A DNA stretch of 64,000 bases from Acytostelium subglobosum LB1 (taxonomy: Eukaryota; Evosea; Eumycetozoa; Acytosteliales; Acytosteliaceae), in contig NW_012236521.1 in the NCBI RefSeq assembly GCF_000787575.1, forward strand, positions 452,924 through 516,923, written 5' to 3'. How positions within the stretch are numbered: position 1 is the stretch's first letter; every line of letters starts with the position of its first letter. Made by a program: the position numbers and the translations under genes. This document shows, piece by piece, positions 1-11,093 of the stretch. A model generated the notes under the pieces. The model searched no databases and was not told where the DNA came from. It was given only the letters and a program-made list of their open reading frames with translations.

Positions 1-1458
1 AGCTCGGGTTGAGCATCCTTCCGTGCGATTGATGTGGAGGAACTTCACGACGTCAAGATGTCCCATGGCCGCCGCCTTGTCCATCGCTGCCAGAGTGCAT
101 CCCTCTGTGCGATTGATGTGCAGGAATTGGACAATGGGCAGATGTCCTTGCTCCGCCGCGATATCCATCGCCATGGTCATGCAGCCTTCAGTGCGGTGCT
201 CGTGTAAGTAGCGCAGGATTGATAGATGGTTGTATTGAGCTGCCCGGATCATCGCATCGGTCGTGCAGCCTTCCGTGCGATGCTGATCGAGGAACTGCAC
301 AATATGCAGATGTCCCAACGACGCGGCAGAGTCCATAGCATCGGTCGTGCAGCCCTCTGTTCGATTGTGATGCAAGTACTCCACCATTTCCAGGTCACCA
401 TTCGCTGCAGCCCAGTCCATTGCCTGGGTCGAGCATCCCTCTGAGCGATTGTCATTGAGGAACTGGACGACTGAGAGGTGGCCTTGAGACGCGGCCTTGT
501 TCATTGCGATGCCAGTACATCCCTCCGTCCTGTTGTAATGCAGAAACTCCACGATAGACGTGTGTCCAACCAATGAGGCGCGATCAATCGCATCGGTCGT
601 GCAGCCTGCCTTGCCCGATCGATGCAACAACTCAACGATTGACATGTGTCCATTGTGTGCAGCCAAGTCCATTGCGTCGGTTGTACAACCTTCTGTCCTG
701 TAGTCCATCAAGTAGCGTACGATGTCCAAGTGTCCGTTTCGCGCGGCCACGTCAATGGCGAACTTGGTGCATCCTTCTGTTCTGGTGTTGTGAAGGTACT
801 CAACGACCTCAAGGTAGCCGTTGGCTGCAGCCATGTCCATTGCCTTGGTCGAGCATCCCTCTGTGCGAGTGTTGTGAAGATACTTGACAATGTCAAGTCG
901 ACCATTCTCTGCGGCCCAGTCGATGGCCTGTGCGGTGCATCTCAAGTCATACTTGTCGAACAAGAATTGAAGGATTGGTAGTGCGGCAGCATGATCCAAG
1001 GCCATTGTCGTTGGCTTGGCGCCAAGACTATGCAACAAGTATACCATATCCAATCTACCTACTGTAGCCAATGCATCCATGGCACGTTGTGCCAACAGAG
1101 GGAATAGTTTAGTATCATTGTTATAAAGATGTTTGATCATATAACTATGACCATTATATGATTGAAGTGGACAATGTATGAATGCACGTGATTGTGAATG
1201 ATTGTTATAGTTGTTATCGTTGTTATTAAACATCAACTCTCTATTGATTCTCTGACCTATTGTATCCTTGTCTTGAAACAATGATTGAATGTGGATGATC
1301 CATCTACCAAGTACCTCTCTCCATGTATAAGTTCTACATTCCATCCTCTTATGTATCAACTTTATACACTTGAACAACATGATTTTCAACCATCTATCAT
1401 TGAATATCACTTGTCTAAATAACAATGTTAATGTATTATTACTATTAATATTATTCAT
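1..1458 (-). CDS. Ankyrin-like repeat protein, partial (C-terminus off the left edge)
   Basis: The reverse strand is open from an ATG at 1456-1458 to the window edge, about 486 codons with no stop. A unique N-terminal part of about 160 residues (with NTLTLLFRQVIFNDRWLK near the start) is followed by about eleven consecutive 28-residue repeats of the pattern RTEGCTTDAMD-AA-NGHL-IV-LH. This is the short ankyrin-type repeat that is greatly expanded in dictyostelids. Such repeats normally build a protein-binding solenoid; the partner is unknown. There is no signal peptide or membrane segment in the visible part. The repeats are very alike, with RTEGC kept in most units, which suggests recent internal duplication or homogenisation. 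The gene is divergent from the OXR1-like gene across about 560 bp. The frame is certain; the function is not. Confidence 0.85.
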   Translation of the reverse strand, partial: MNNINSNNTLTLLFRQVIFNDRWLKIMLFKCIKLIHKRMECRTYTWREVLGRWIIHIQSLFQDKDTIGQRINRELMFNNNDNNYNNHSQSRAFIHCPLQSYNGHSYMIKHLYNNDTKLFPLLAQRAMDALATVGRLDMVYLLHSLGAKPTTMALDHAAALPILQFLFDKYDLRCTAQAIDWAAENGRLDIVKYLHNTRTEGCSTKAMDMAAANGYLEVVEYLHNTRTEGCTKFAIDVAARNGHLDIVRYLMDYRTEGCTTDAMDLAAHNGHMSIVELLHRSGKAGCTTDAIDRASLVGHTSIVEFLHYNRTEGCTGIAMNKAASQGHLSVVQFLNDNRSEGCSTQAMDWAAANGDLEMVEYLHHNRTEGCTTDAMDSAASLGHLHIVQFLDQHRTEGCTTDAMIRAAQYNHLSILRYLHEHRTEGCMTMAMDIAAEQGHLPIVQFLHINRTEGCTLAAMDKAAAMGHLDVVKFLHINRTEGCSTRA

Positions 1459-2022
1459 TATTTATCTATTATCTTATCAATATTGTTTACAAGATTGAAC
1501 AAGAACATTTATCACAGCGCGTGCTATTGAATAGAGCGATGGCGTGCCATGACTATTGGTCTAGAATAGAGTAAGTATTATAACTTTGAATGGACCAATG
1601 AGTGGTGTGAATAAAGAAGGAATGATTCTGATGAAGTTGTTCTTAGGACTTGAAGCACTTGAAAGTTCGATTTTGAAAATATCCATGTTTGGTTGGGGTT
1701 TCAGACCTGGTCTCTTGCAACCCTTCCCGCGACCTTCTCGGACATTCATTCATTCATCCATCAGCAATCAAACCCCGGATTCATGCCACACTGCCATTAC
1801 TCTTTCATAATTATGATGATGTCGCCGACAGCACCAGCAAAGCACATGTTGATTAATTAATACATAGAGATAGATAGATAGATATAGATTATAGATAGAG
1901 TTGTTGTAGTGTAATAATAATACTAATAATATAACATTACTAATTTAAATACGAATGATCAAAGACCCTTTCACAACATCGATAGTAACGACTACAGTTA
2001 GATTGGACATAAATAACTCATA
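1459..2022. other. Intergenic, divergent promoter region
   Basis: This lies between two divergent start codons. It holds AT-rich sequence, a GATA-type microsatellite around 1866-1900 and short ORFs that look accidental. I see no RNA gene or clear regulatory box. Confidence 0.5.
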
Positions 2023-5000
2023 ATGAAGCTATTCCAAAAGGTAACAATCATGAGGATGTTGATTGATTGATTGATTGAATGAATGATTGACTAATCACAC
2101 TTATACAATAAACAGCTAAGATGGAATAATAATAACAATGCTGCTGTTGATGATCAGTTGTCAACATCACCATCGACTCAACAACAACAGCAACAGCAGC
2201 AGCAACAACAGAAGAATAAGAAACAGACATCAAGTACAAACAATCGATCGACACCTACATCAAACAAACAGAAGTCTAGCTCATCATCTGTGACCTCACC
2301 CACGACCAGCAACTCATTGAAGAAGCATCATCATCACCATCACCATCATCATCATAAGAAGGGAACGACTGTACCTCAATTCAAGATGGTGTCTGTACAG
2401 AACTCTGACTCACTGCTATCGATCGCAAAGAAATTCAATATGTCCGAAGAGGACTTGGTCATTGTCAACAGACTAGCATCGACACGCTACCTCATTCCCG
2501 GCCAGGTCATCGTCACCTGTCTCAACTTTAACACCAACACAATTATCAGACCCATCTCATACTCTCTCCTCAAGGACTCGTTGTCACATATCAGTCTGGC
2601 CAGCAGCACGAGCAGCACCAGCACCACATTGTCCACATCGGTCGGATCATTGATATCATTGGCCGACTCAAACAATGCCGTCGCCACCACCCCCAACAGC
2701 AAGGTCATCGTTGGCGGCATCGGCACGCCTGGCGAGCTTGAGCATTCCAACTCATTCCATGATCTACACCTGGCCCATCAGCCACCTGTCGTCTCAATCT
2801 CGACAGCTCAATCAGACAACAACAACAACGCCCACAACTACAACATCGAATGTGCCAGACAAAGAGAGCAGATCAAACAGATGTTTGACATGTTCAAACA
2901 ATCACATGATTCGCTGGTGGCTTTGGCAGGGGGCGACAGTGCCACCGCCACAATGGAACAGATCTCATCACATAAACTATTCCTCCCATCGCTCCGAGAG
3001 CGAGGCAACAAGTACCTCACCACCAGGCACGAGGAGGACTACAGGCACCATCACGAATACTCTGCTCACGCGCCCTCAGCAGATACCCAACTCCTACCCG
3101 ACTGTATACTCTCATTCAAGAATGCCATCTACTATCTAGACTATGACACTATGGTATGTTTGATCGTGTGATCGACCCTGGAATGATCCCATCCTGACCT
3201 TTGACCCCTGCCTCAACTTTAGCAAATGCAACTTCATGGAAGTATCCAGATCAATGCCAAACACCTGGCATTCGCTGCACGATCATCAAACTACTCATTC
3301 AATCGCATTGAGGTCGCGTTGACTGATGTGCTGTTCTGGAAGTTTGACGAGGTGTCTACAGACTTGGCAGAGATGAACGATAGTATAAGCAGTGATGATC
3401 ATTGTATCTTTAAGATATGGGTCAAGTTGTCAGAGGAAGAGGAGGACGACGAAGATGACGACGACGACTCGACTGCCACACAGACCGAGTACGACACAGT
3501 AACCTCGGCAACGACAGACACAAAGGATGAGGAAGAGGAGGATGAGGAGGAGCTGGAGGATGGTGGCGCAGGCGCCGGTGAGGTTGAGGAGAAGATATTC
3601 ATTATCGACAAGACAGAGATTGACATGGAGCTGTGGGAGTCTATCTTGATCGAGATCCTCGGCCAGCCATTGAACCATTACTATCGACCTGACAGCAACA
3701 GCAACAAGACTACCTCACCAAAGGACAGTCTATCATTCTCATCAGATCTGTTGGCGCCTTTGACTCCAGCCTCGCCCCGTGGAGGCATCAAACAGAGCAC
3801 GTCAGCTCGCGAATCATTCGAATCAGAACATCCCTTGCTCACAAAGACCAGCCTCTTGCTCGATCACCAACAGTTGCTTCCCGACACCACCGCGTCCAAG
3901 ATCAACACCATCCGTAACATAAAGAAGAACAAGGTATGTCAGAGCAGCAGCTCAGGTAGTCACTCGCTCGTTCGTTCGCTCACACAACATCCTTCACACC
4001 ACAACAGAAGCAAGAGGCAGTATTCAAGAGAGAGATACATTGTATATTCCAATCTAGGAAGGTCAAGGGCACGCTGACACTGTTGCCACATTGGATCATC
4101 TTCCAGGGCAACCCCGACGACAAGCATGTGATTCAGGAGGGCAGCATCAGGTTCCAACTCAACTACACGATGGACCAGGTTGTGTCATGTACATTGGAGA
4201 CCAAGACAGCGCCATTGTCGGCGTCTGCCGCTCATCCACTGAGCAGCAGCACGTCACTGAGTGAGGACGAGGGTGAACTACAATTTCAGATTGAAGACCA
4301 TGTCATTAGTGATCGCGAGGGCAGTCGAGACAGCACGAGCAACAGTGAGTTCAGCCGAGACGATCCTTCAACCATATCACACGTCGTCAGCAAGTCCCTT
4401 GTACACGTCACACTAATGGTCACGCCCACAATCGAGAAGAAGATACACTTTGAATGCGAGGATGAAGTGTAAGTTGTTGCCACATACTTACCACCATGTT
4501 GGGACCATTCCAAACTAACTCCCTCATTCACTCAATGTATATAGCGCGGTCAATATATGCCAGCAGATCAATCAATGGATGGGCGAGGCAAAGAACAATG
4601 TAGAGGTTTCACCAACAGGAAACACGGGAACAATGATCCTGGACAACATACTTCCACTCTCCCCACTCAAGTCAGGCAGTCCATCGACCTTTGCCAAGAT
4701 GTTGTTCAGATGGAACAAGGGCGATGATGAGAGCGAGGAGGAGGACGAAGAGGACGACGATGATGTCGGCCCTTTCGTACCCACGTTGTTTGGAAATTCA
4801 GCCTACATCGATCCAGAGGACACACTTCATATCATCTCGGACCTGCCTCGCCAGCTCCAGCTTCGTGACTGGGTGCTTCTATATCAGACGGGCCGCGATG
4901 GAATCTCGATGAACACATTCTTCAACAAGACTGAGTCACAAGGTGCCTGTATCATCTTCATGCGAGACTTTAACCACAACATATTCGGTGGATTCCTCTC

Positions 5001-5363
5001 CGAATCGATCAGGAGGTCCAACACCTTTTATGGCAGCGGCGAGTGTTTCCTCTTCAAGCTAAAGCCAGCCTACCAACCCTATCACTGGTCCAGAGAGAAT
5101 CGTTGTTTCATCCTTACCAGCAATAACTTCATATCGATGGGTGCTGGGTATGTGTACACTCATTCATTGACTCACGGCGCTTACTACATGTCATACTAAT
5201 ATTCATCACTCTACTTAGTAACAATGGCAAGTATGGACTGTGGCTTGACGACAATTTTGATGAAGGCACATCTGGAAAGAGTGAGACCTTCAATAATGAC
5301 CCATTGTCCACGTTGGAGGAGGACTTCAAGTGTCTGGACATGGAGATATGGGGCTTCGTTTAG
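2023..5363 (+). CDS. OXR1/NCOA7-like protein (LysM, GRAM-like, TLDc)
   Basis: Six exons (2023-2040, 2116-3153, 3223-3933, 4008-4468, 4545-5147, 5219-5363) join in frame to about 991 residues. In order there is a short first exon MKLFQK, a polyQ/S/H linker, and a LysM domain at roughly residues 96-140 (VQNSDSLLSIAKKF, IPGQVIVTC). An acidic linker follows, then a GRAM-like stretch (KGTLTLLPHWIIFQGNPDD) and a C-terminal TLDc domain (LRDWVLLYQTGRDG, FGGFLSESIR, NGKYGLWLDD, LDMEIWGF). This is the full architecture of animal OXR1 and NCOA7. TLDc proteins protect against oxidative stress, and several bind and disassemble the V-ATPase; that role here is inferred from the family. Introns have GT-AG ends. 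Acidic runs (EEEDDEDDDDD, DEEEEDEEELED) break up the middle. Confidence is high because each junction restores a family motif. Confidence 0.92.
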
Positions 5364-5498
5364 AGGTCTAGACATCCTCTAACCCATCCAACCCAGTCAA
5401 TCATCTTATCCAAACAACTGTAAATTATCTCTGCTCATTAATGAATGAGTTGTCCACTCATCACTTAGTAAACATCCTACTACTACTCCTTTAATGTA

Positions 5499-6680
5499 TC
5501 AATTAGTATTGGTACTGTCCTCTTGTGACTTCAATAAGATACACCAATCAAGTTGTGGAGTGATTGTTGTGTCGCCATCCGTGAATTTAGATATGATGTG
5601 ACCTGCATAGATGTCTGTTTGGTACTCCTTGCCACCATCAATGACCTTGAGTGGACATGATATATATCCTCTGGCAATATCTCCAATGTCCATCACTGGC
5701 CATGGTGTTGGATGAAATATATTCTTGTATGTATATGAGTTCTTCTCTTTTCCATGTAATTCAAAGACTGTTTCTCTCCAACTCCTTTCGTCACCAATCC
5801 ATTCACCCTTGTTTGTGAATGGGATGAATGATGTGATCCAACCTGATATCAGATTCTGACCTGATTGCTTTTGAATATGAGAAGCAATTTTGTTCCACCA
5901 TACAGTGTCAGCCTTGCCCTCGGCTGACATAACCAAGTTGTCCAACACAGGAAGTAGCATATCTAGCCACTTGGACATCAACTTGTCCTTGAGATCGAAC
6001 TCGATCAATCGTTCAGCACGCTGACGAACTTGTTTCCAGTCGTCCACAGTGCCCATCATGGTCACTTTGGGCAGTCCACATTCAGTCTTCATTTTGTAAT
6101 CAAAGTATGATTTCAATGTGGACATCAATGCGAATGCACCAACAACACGATCATTGTTGGTCGTCGTTGTGAAGTCTGGTAACACCCATTCTCTTATCGA
6201 TGGATCCTTGATATTCCCAGCAATCTGTTGAGCGAACTGATTGGCCACATCATCAAAGGGTGCAGTGAAGAGTGTGCCATATGTACGAACTATTAGTTCG
6301 CTCTTGTCGTCGAATGATACAAACATTGATCTCAACATCTCTGAGTTGGCATTGACGTAGAATGAGAACTGAGTGATCAGCGCAAGCCACACATCATCGG
6401 GTCGAACCACAAGATGAAGATGTTGACTATATGCCAACAAAGCTGATCGAATGAATGAGTTGTTTCCAATTCTTTGGATTGATGTTGGGTCCACGCTAAG
6501 GCTGGACTTGATCACTGTTGGCTCAACAACATCAATGCCTTTGAAATGTCGTAGAAATCTTTGATTAAAGTCCAACTGCTCATCACCATCAGGGATGAGT
6601 GATGAATACTTGAACGTTGATGATGATAATGACTTGTATGGCTTGGGATCAACAGTGGAGTCCACAATAAATGTGATCAT
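5499..6680 (-). CDS. DUF4419 protein, downstream copy of a tandem pair
   Basis: This is an intact single-exon gene of 393 residues starting MITFIVDSTVDPKPY. It matches the DUF4419 family: AYSQHLHLVVRPDDVWLALI followed by FYVNANSEMLR, then MMGTVDDWKQVRQRAERL and DTVWWNKIASHI, and a C-terminal DIYAGHIISK. The family is scattered through fungi, amoebae and some bacteria; its biochemical role is unknown. No signal peptide or membrane helix is visible. The neighbour at 6789-8054 is a clear paralogue on the same strand, 108 bp upstream, so the pair arose by tandem duplication. The ORF is whole from ATG to stop, so I treat it as functional. Confidence 0.88.
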   Translation of the reverse strand: MITFIVDSTVDPKPYKSLSSSTFKYSSLIPDGDEQLDFNQRFLRHFKGIDVVEPTVIKSSLSVDPTSIQRIGNNSFIRSALLAYSQHLHLVVRPDDVWLALITQFSFYVNANSEMLRSMFVSFDDKSELIVRTYGTLFTAPFDDVANQFAQQIAGNIKDPSIREWVLPDFTTTTNNDRVVGAFALMSTLKSYFDYKMKTECGLPKVTMMGTVDDWKQVRQRAERLIEFDLKDKLMSKWLDMLLPVLDNLVMSAEGKADTVWWNKIASHIQKQSGQNLISGWITSFIPFTNKGEWIGDERSWRETVFELHGKEKNSYTYKNIFHPTPWPVMDIGDIARGYISCPLKVIDGGKEYQTDIYAGHIISKFTDGDTTITPQLDWCILLKSQEDSTNTN

Positions 6681-6788
6681 TCTTTATGTATTAGTATCTG
6701 TATGATTGATTTATTGAATGGAAGAATGATTGATCAATATTTTTGAATGGCCGAGTGATGACCATCAATCACAACACATTACATCACT

Positions 6789-8054
6789 TTATTTCAACAA
6801 TATGCACCAATCCAATTGTGGAATGATTGTATTGTTATCATTGGTCAGCTTTGATACGATGTGTCCTGCGTAGATATCGGTTTCATATGGGATGCTACCA
6901 GGTTTATCCTGCACAGTGAGTGGACATGTTAGGTATCCACATGGTATATTTGCAGTGTCGATCACTGGCCATGTAGTTGCTACCTTAGGACAATCGATTC
7001 CAAAGTTTTGGTAATGCTTATGATCACCATTCCATACACCTTTGTTTGTGAATGGGATGAATGTTGTGATCCAGCCTGATAGATTGGATACTCCAGACCC
7101 ACGTCCAACTTTGTTGGCAATCCTGTTCCACCAAACAGTGTCGGGCTTGCCCTCGGCTGACATGACCAAGTTGTCCAACACAGGAAGTAACATATCTAGC
7201 CACTTGGACATCAAATTGTCCTTGAGATCGAACTCGATCAATCGTTCAGCACGCTGACGAACTTGTTTCCAGTCGTCCACAGTGCCCATCATGGTCACTT
7301 TGGGCAGTCCACACCTGGACCTCACTGTATAATTAAAGTATGACTTCAATGTGGACATTAATGCGAATGTACCAACAACACGATCATTGTTGGTCGTCGT
7401 TGTGAAGGAGGGTAACACCCATTCTCTTATCGATGGATCCTTGATATTCTCTGCGATAAGATCACTAAATTTTCCTGTCATTCTATCCATTGGTTCGGTG
7501 GATATGCCTTCGATATAAGCTATTAGCTCACGCTTGTCATCGAATGGTACTACCTTTGACCTCAACTGGTCAGAGTTGGCATTGACATAAATTGAGAACT
7601 GAGTGAGAAGTGCCAGCCACACATCATCCGGTCGAATCACAAGATGTAGGTGTTGACTATATGCTTTGAATGCTGATTGAACGAATGAGTTGTTGCCTAG
7701 ATCAACAAGATTCGGGTCACTTTCAATGCTTGACCTTAACACCTTTGGAGGTTTCTTGATCTCTTGATCTTTAATGAGGCTTGCATGAGTGAATGGTGTT
7801 GTATGGCCACACAACATCTTTGGCTGCACCTTTGAATCTACAACGAAAGTGATTGATTGATGTCCTGTTGATGTTGTTGTTGTTGTTGTTATTGATGTTG
7901 ATGTTGTGTTTGGTTTGGGTAAACCTAGTTGAGTGAGCCAATATAATGGATTGGCCTTGCCTTTCGGACGTCTTGGCTTAAACTTCTTCTTGTCAGTTGG
8001 GACTCGATCATTATTATTATGATCATTCTCATTTGATCTCCTACTACTTCTCAT
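6789..8054 (-). CDS. DUF4419 protein, upstream copy of a tandem pair
   Basis: This is an intact single-exon gene of 421 residues. Compared with its neighbour it has an extra basic and low-complexity N-terminus (MRSSRRSNENDHNNNDR, then a polyT/S stretch) of about 65 residues before the shared start ITFVVDSKVQPK. The DUF4419 core is present: AYSQHLHLVIRPDDVWLALL, IYVNANSDQLR, MMGTVDDWKQVRQRAERL, DTVWWNRIANKV, DIYAGHIVSKL. The central 55-60 residues are almost identical to the other copy while the flanks differ, including many different residues around FGIDCPKVATTWPV. Function is unknown. The basic N-terminus could be a targeting or nucleic-acid-binding addition, but I cannot tell. Confidence 0.88.
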   Translation of the reverse strand: MRSSRRSNENDHNNNDRVPTDKKKFKPRRPKGKANPLYWLTQLGLPKPNTTSTSITTTTTTSTGHQSITFVVDSKVQPKMLCGHTTPFTHASLIKDQEIKKPPKVLRSSIESDPNLVDLGNNSFVQSAFKAYSQHLHLVIRPDDVWLALLTQFSIYVNANSDQLRSKVVPFDDKRELIAYIEGISTEPMDRMTGKFSDLIAENIKDPSIREWVLPSFTTTTNNDRVVGTFALMSTLKSYFNYTVRSRCGLPKVTMMGTVDDWKQVRQRAERLIEFDLKDNLMSKWLDMLLPVLDNLVMSAEGKPDTVWWNRIANKVGRGSGVSNLSGWITTFIPFTNKGVWNGDHKHYQNFGIDCPKVATTWPVIDTANIPCGYLTCPLTVQDKPGSIPYETDIYAGHIVSKLTNDNNTIIPQLDWCILLK

Positions 8055-8140
8055 TATTATTATTATTATTATTACTAGTATACCTCTTATTATCTCTATT
8101 TGATGGAAAATGAAATGAGGGAATTCCCCAAACGAATTAC

Positions 8141-8156
8141 CAAAGTTATAACTTTG
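8141..8156. promoter_or_regulatory. 16-bp perfect palindrome upstream of a DUF4419 gene
   Basis: CAAAGTTATAACTTTG lies 87 bp upstream of the ATG at 8054, in the 197-bp gap before the DUF2009 gene's stop. A related half (TTATAACTTTG) occurs at about 1578-1588, upstream of the ankyrin-like gene. It may be a transcription-factor site; no known factor is assigned. Confidence 0.3.
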
Positions 8157-8251
8157 CTCTAATCAAACATAAAAGTTTATTGAGCCTAGAACTCTACATC
8201 GATCAATTAGACAATCAATCAATCAATCAACCATGGTCAGTATCAAACAGA

Positions 8252-10676
8252 TTAATTGAAGTTGCCATCAAAGCCAGAGAATCCAGCGAGTAGGAAGATT
8301 GAATGGAATCGCTTCTCCTGGATCTTTGAACACCAGTTCCACGCCGATGTCAATCTGCCATCAATACACGAGCCTGCATCAAAGAAGTTGTCTGCACCAC
8401 TGCCATCAAAGGCATGCTTGAAAAAGTCTGACAAGATGAGCTACAGGAGGTGGAGGAGTGTTAGCGTTTGGTTGGACATTGGGACGTCGCGTGTCAAGAC
8501 AAGGACTTACCTTTGTCAGATTGTCTGGACCACCAAAGGCCTCTTCGATATAGGCTATGATGCGCTTGTTGTTGACCTTGAAGATGTAGTTGATGGTGAT
8601 GACGATCGGATTGAGGATTCGCGAGATCTGTGTGTATTTGTCGATGAAGGAGAGAGCGTTTGGTACATTGTTGTCGCCCAGGTGAACTACTGATGAGCCG
8701 ACCCACGCGTCGCCAACCTTGGCCTGCGACGAGTGCAGGATGTGTCCCATCTCGGTGGAGATTCTTGGCGCGGGCTGCACACGGTTCAGACCCTGGCCCG
8801 TCTGCGTGAGCTTGTAGGGGATGCCGCCGAGCAGATCGTTCTCGGACATGTACCACAGCTTGAACATGTCGTGCAGGATCTTCTTCCAGAGGGTCAGCGA
8901 CTGGTATACATAGTAGAACTGCTTCTTGTGTGTGTGGTTGAGACGCGCGCCCGCCTGGCCCGGCGTGATCTGCAGCGAGTACTGCTTCTCCTCGACGTTC
9001 GGGTCAAAGAACTTCTTCAGCAGTCGGATCATCTTCCTGACCGAGTCTCTGTTCTCGCGCAAGTATGTATGATTGTCGCCAATGGAATATATGCACTGCT
9101 CCAGGATATCCTTGTTGCCGCGCGAATACTTGCTTAGCAGCATCTTGATGGCGCGCTCCTTCTGCTTGATCTCGCTCTCGACCTTGTAGCGCTCCTTGCC
9201 CTCGGGCAAAATCTCGCGAGTGGCGTCCGCCAGCAGCGGGTCCTCCAGCAACTTGAGAGAGTTGTGCTCGGCCAATGTGGAGTGCACAGTCTTTAGCGGT
9301 CTGATCAGGTTGAGTCCCAGTGCCTCCTTGATCTCCTCCCTAGTCGAGTCCTGCAACAAATGGATCATCTTGCCATACTCTGATCTCATCTTCTCTGGAT
9401 TCATGATCTTGTGTCGTCTACCAATCTCAAAGATGTCTTGGAAGAACTCCTGTTCGCGTCCAAAGTCCTTGTTCTCCAACAACTCCTTTCCAACTGCTCT
9501 ATCCCTGTATGATATGTTAGTGAATCAGTTGTTGCGAGTGATTGACGCTGATTGAATGCATACTCTGATATTGATAGTCCACAAAGGATTGAACAGATCT
9601 GGAGGAGTTGGGTGGCGATACGTTTGGGCCTGGACAAGCCTTCAATGTCCACTTTGTCGGTGTACTCTGACACGTGGAGTACAGACTCGAGCAATCTCAG
9701 ATACCTCCTCTCGTTAAAGGTCAATCGCACTGGGATGTACTTGGAACGCTCTGTGAACCAGTTCTTTGCCAACTGCTTGTAGCCAGTGTGATGACCATAC
9801 TTCATACCATCCTCCTCTGCATCGTCCTCGTCATCCTCATCGATCTGTTCCTGTTTCTGTAGTTTGTTACTTCTAACTAGACTATTGCTGTTGTTACTAT
9901 TGTTATTGCTATTCTTGTTCTTGTTATAGTTGGCATTGTTCTGTGAAAGGATACTACTGATCAAGTCGCGGAATGGTAGACTCTTTGAAGGTGAAACTCC
10001 ATTCAACACTATATTGATTGAGTGAGTGAGTGAGGATTGAGTGATTGAATGATTGATTGCGCTGGATATGTACACTTATCAATATCACTCTTTGGTGACA
10101 ACAACATTGATGTAGAGTCGAAATCTAGGCGACCATGTAGTCCTCCACTTATAACTATGTTGACATATGTATGTTCTCTGCGCTTGCCTCTGCGATGCAA
10201 TGACTATGACGAAGGTATAAGGAGTAGGTCAGTGAGTGGTTGCACATCACATCACATTGAATAGCATTACAAACATACATATCCACAGACTTGACACAGC
10301 TCATCACGACATTGATCGCAACGTATGGTGGCAACTTGATCGGAACACTCTACACACATGCCCTTCTGAGCGTCGCACTCCATTGCTGTCTGTTCCTGCT
10401 CTTGCTCATCCTCCTCCTCTCCATCTATATCATCCGAATGACTCTCGCTTGACAATATCTTGTTCAACAGTTCAGAGTTTGCTGAAGATATGTCTAAACA
10501 TTGATTATGGTTATGTGTCAGTGGTGTTCAGTTCATCAAACGATGCGCCGACATGATGTGAACATACTTTGATCAGACATGAGCCTTCTTCCCAAGCCTT
10601 TAAAGCTGCCACTGCTGCTGCTGCTACTGCTGCTACTGTCGTCATCCTCTGAGGACGGTCCAAAGGGATAGTACAT
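8252..10676 (-). CDS. DUF2009 / UPF0652 family protein
   Basis: Six exons, in transcript order 10676-10568, 10493-10279, 10203-10089, 10008-9564, 9504-8511 and 8440-8252, sum to 2067 nt and encode about 688 residues. The protein starts MYYPFGPSSEDDD. It then has a Cys-rich B-box-like cluster (MCVECSDQVATIRCDQC, then ELCQVC) that runs into SLHRRGKRREHT across an intron. The long core is typical of DUF2009: GNKDILEQCIYSIGDNHTYL, GARLNHTHKKQFYYVYQSL, WKKILHDMFKLWYMSE, VGSSVVHLGDNNVPNALSF and FIDKYTQISRILNP. The family is conserved in plants, fungi and protists with unknown function; the zinc cluster suggests protein or nucleic-acid binding. The donor at 10088 is a non-standard GTGATA. I chose it because it alone keeps the frame. 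Confidence 0.88.
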
Positions 10677-11093
10677 TCGTATGAGGCTCTTAATTAAATC
10701 CACAACTGTTTATTATCTTTGAGGTTGGAGGTAGTTCCTTTTACTTTTGAAACGACCCAACCTGCTAGCACTCAACTCAATCAATCAATCTCTCTCTGTC
10801 TGTATGATATGTAGGAATACTACTTATTTGTTCTTATTAAATTATAATTATCTCGAGAAGACGTAAAGAAATAAAGTGGAAGTGTGAGGGAGAGCTGAGT
10901 TTGAAGATACGACTTTGTGTGTTTTTGCACTTTGACGACAAAGTCAAGAACTTGATTGAATGAATGAATGGATCGTTGCATGGACCATCTTGGTTGTTTG
11001 ATTAAGTTTAATATATGTATATTTATATATATATGTTATGTTTAGATATTTATTAGTGCGCTAATACTATACATATTGCAACCAACAAGTTGG
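10677..11093. other. Intergenic region
   Basis: AT-rich DNA between the DUF2009 start and the stop of the next minus-strand gene. It contains CAAT/TTGA repeats and poly(TATA)-like sequence around 11010-11040. No gene or RNA is recognised. Confidence 0.5.

Noticed and set aside
8494-9137. Arg/Gly-rich ORFs opposite or out of frame within the DUF2009 gene
   Set aside because: Shadow frames of a well-supported coding exon with biased codons.
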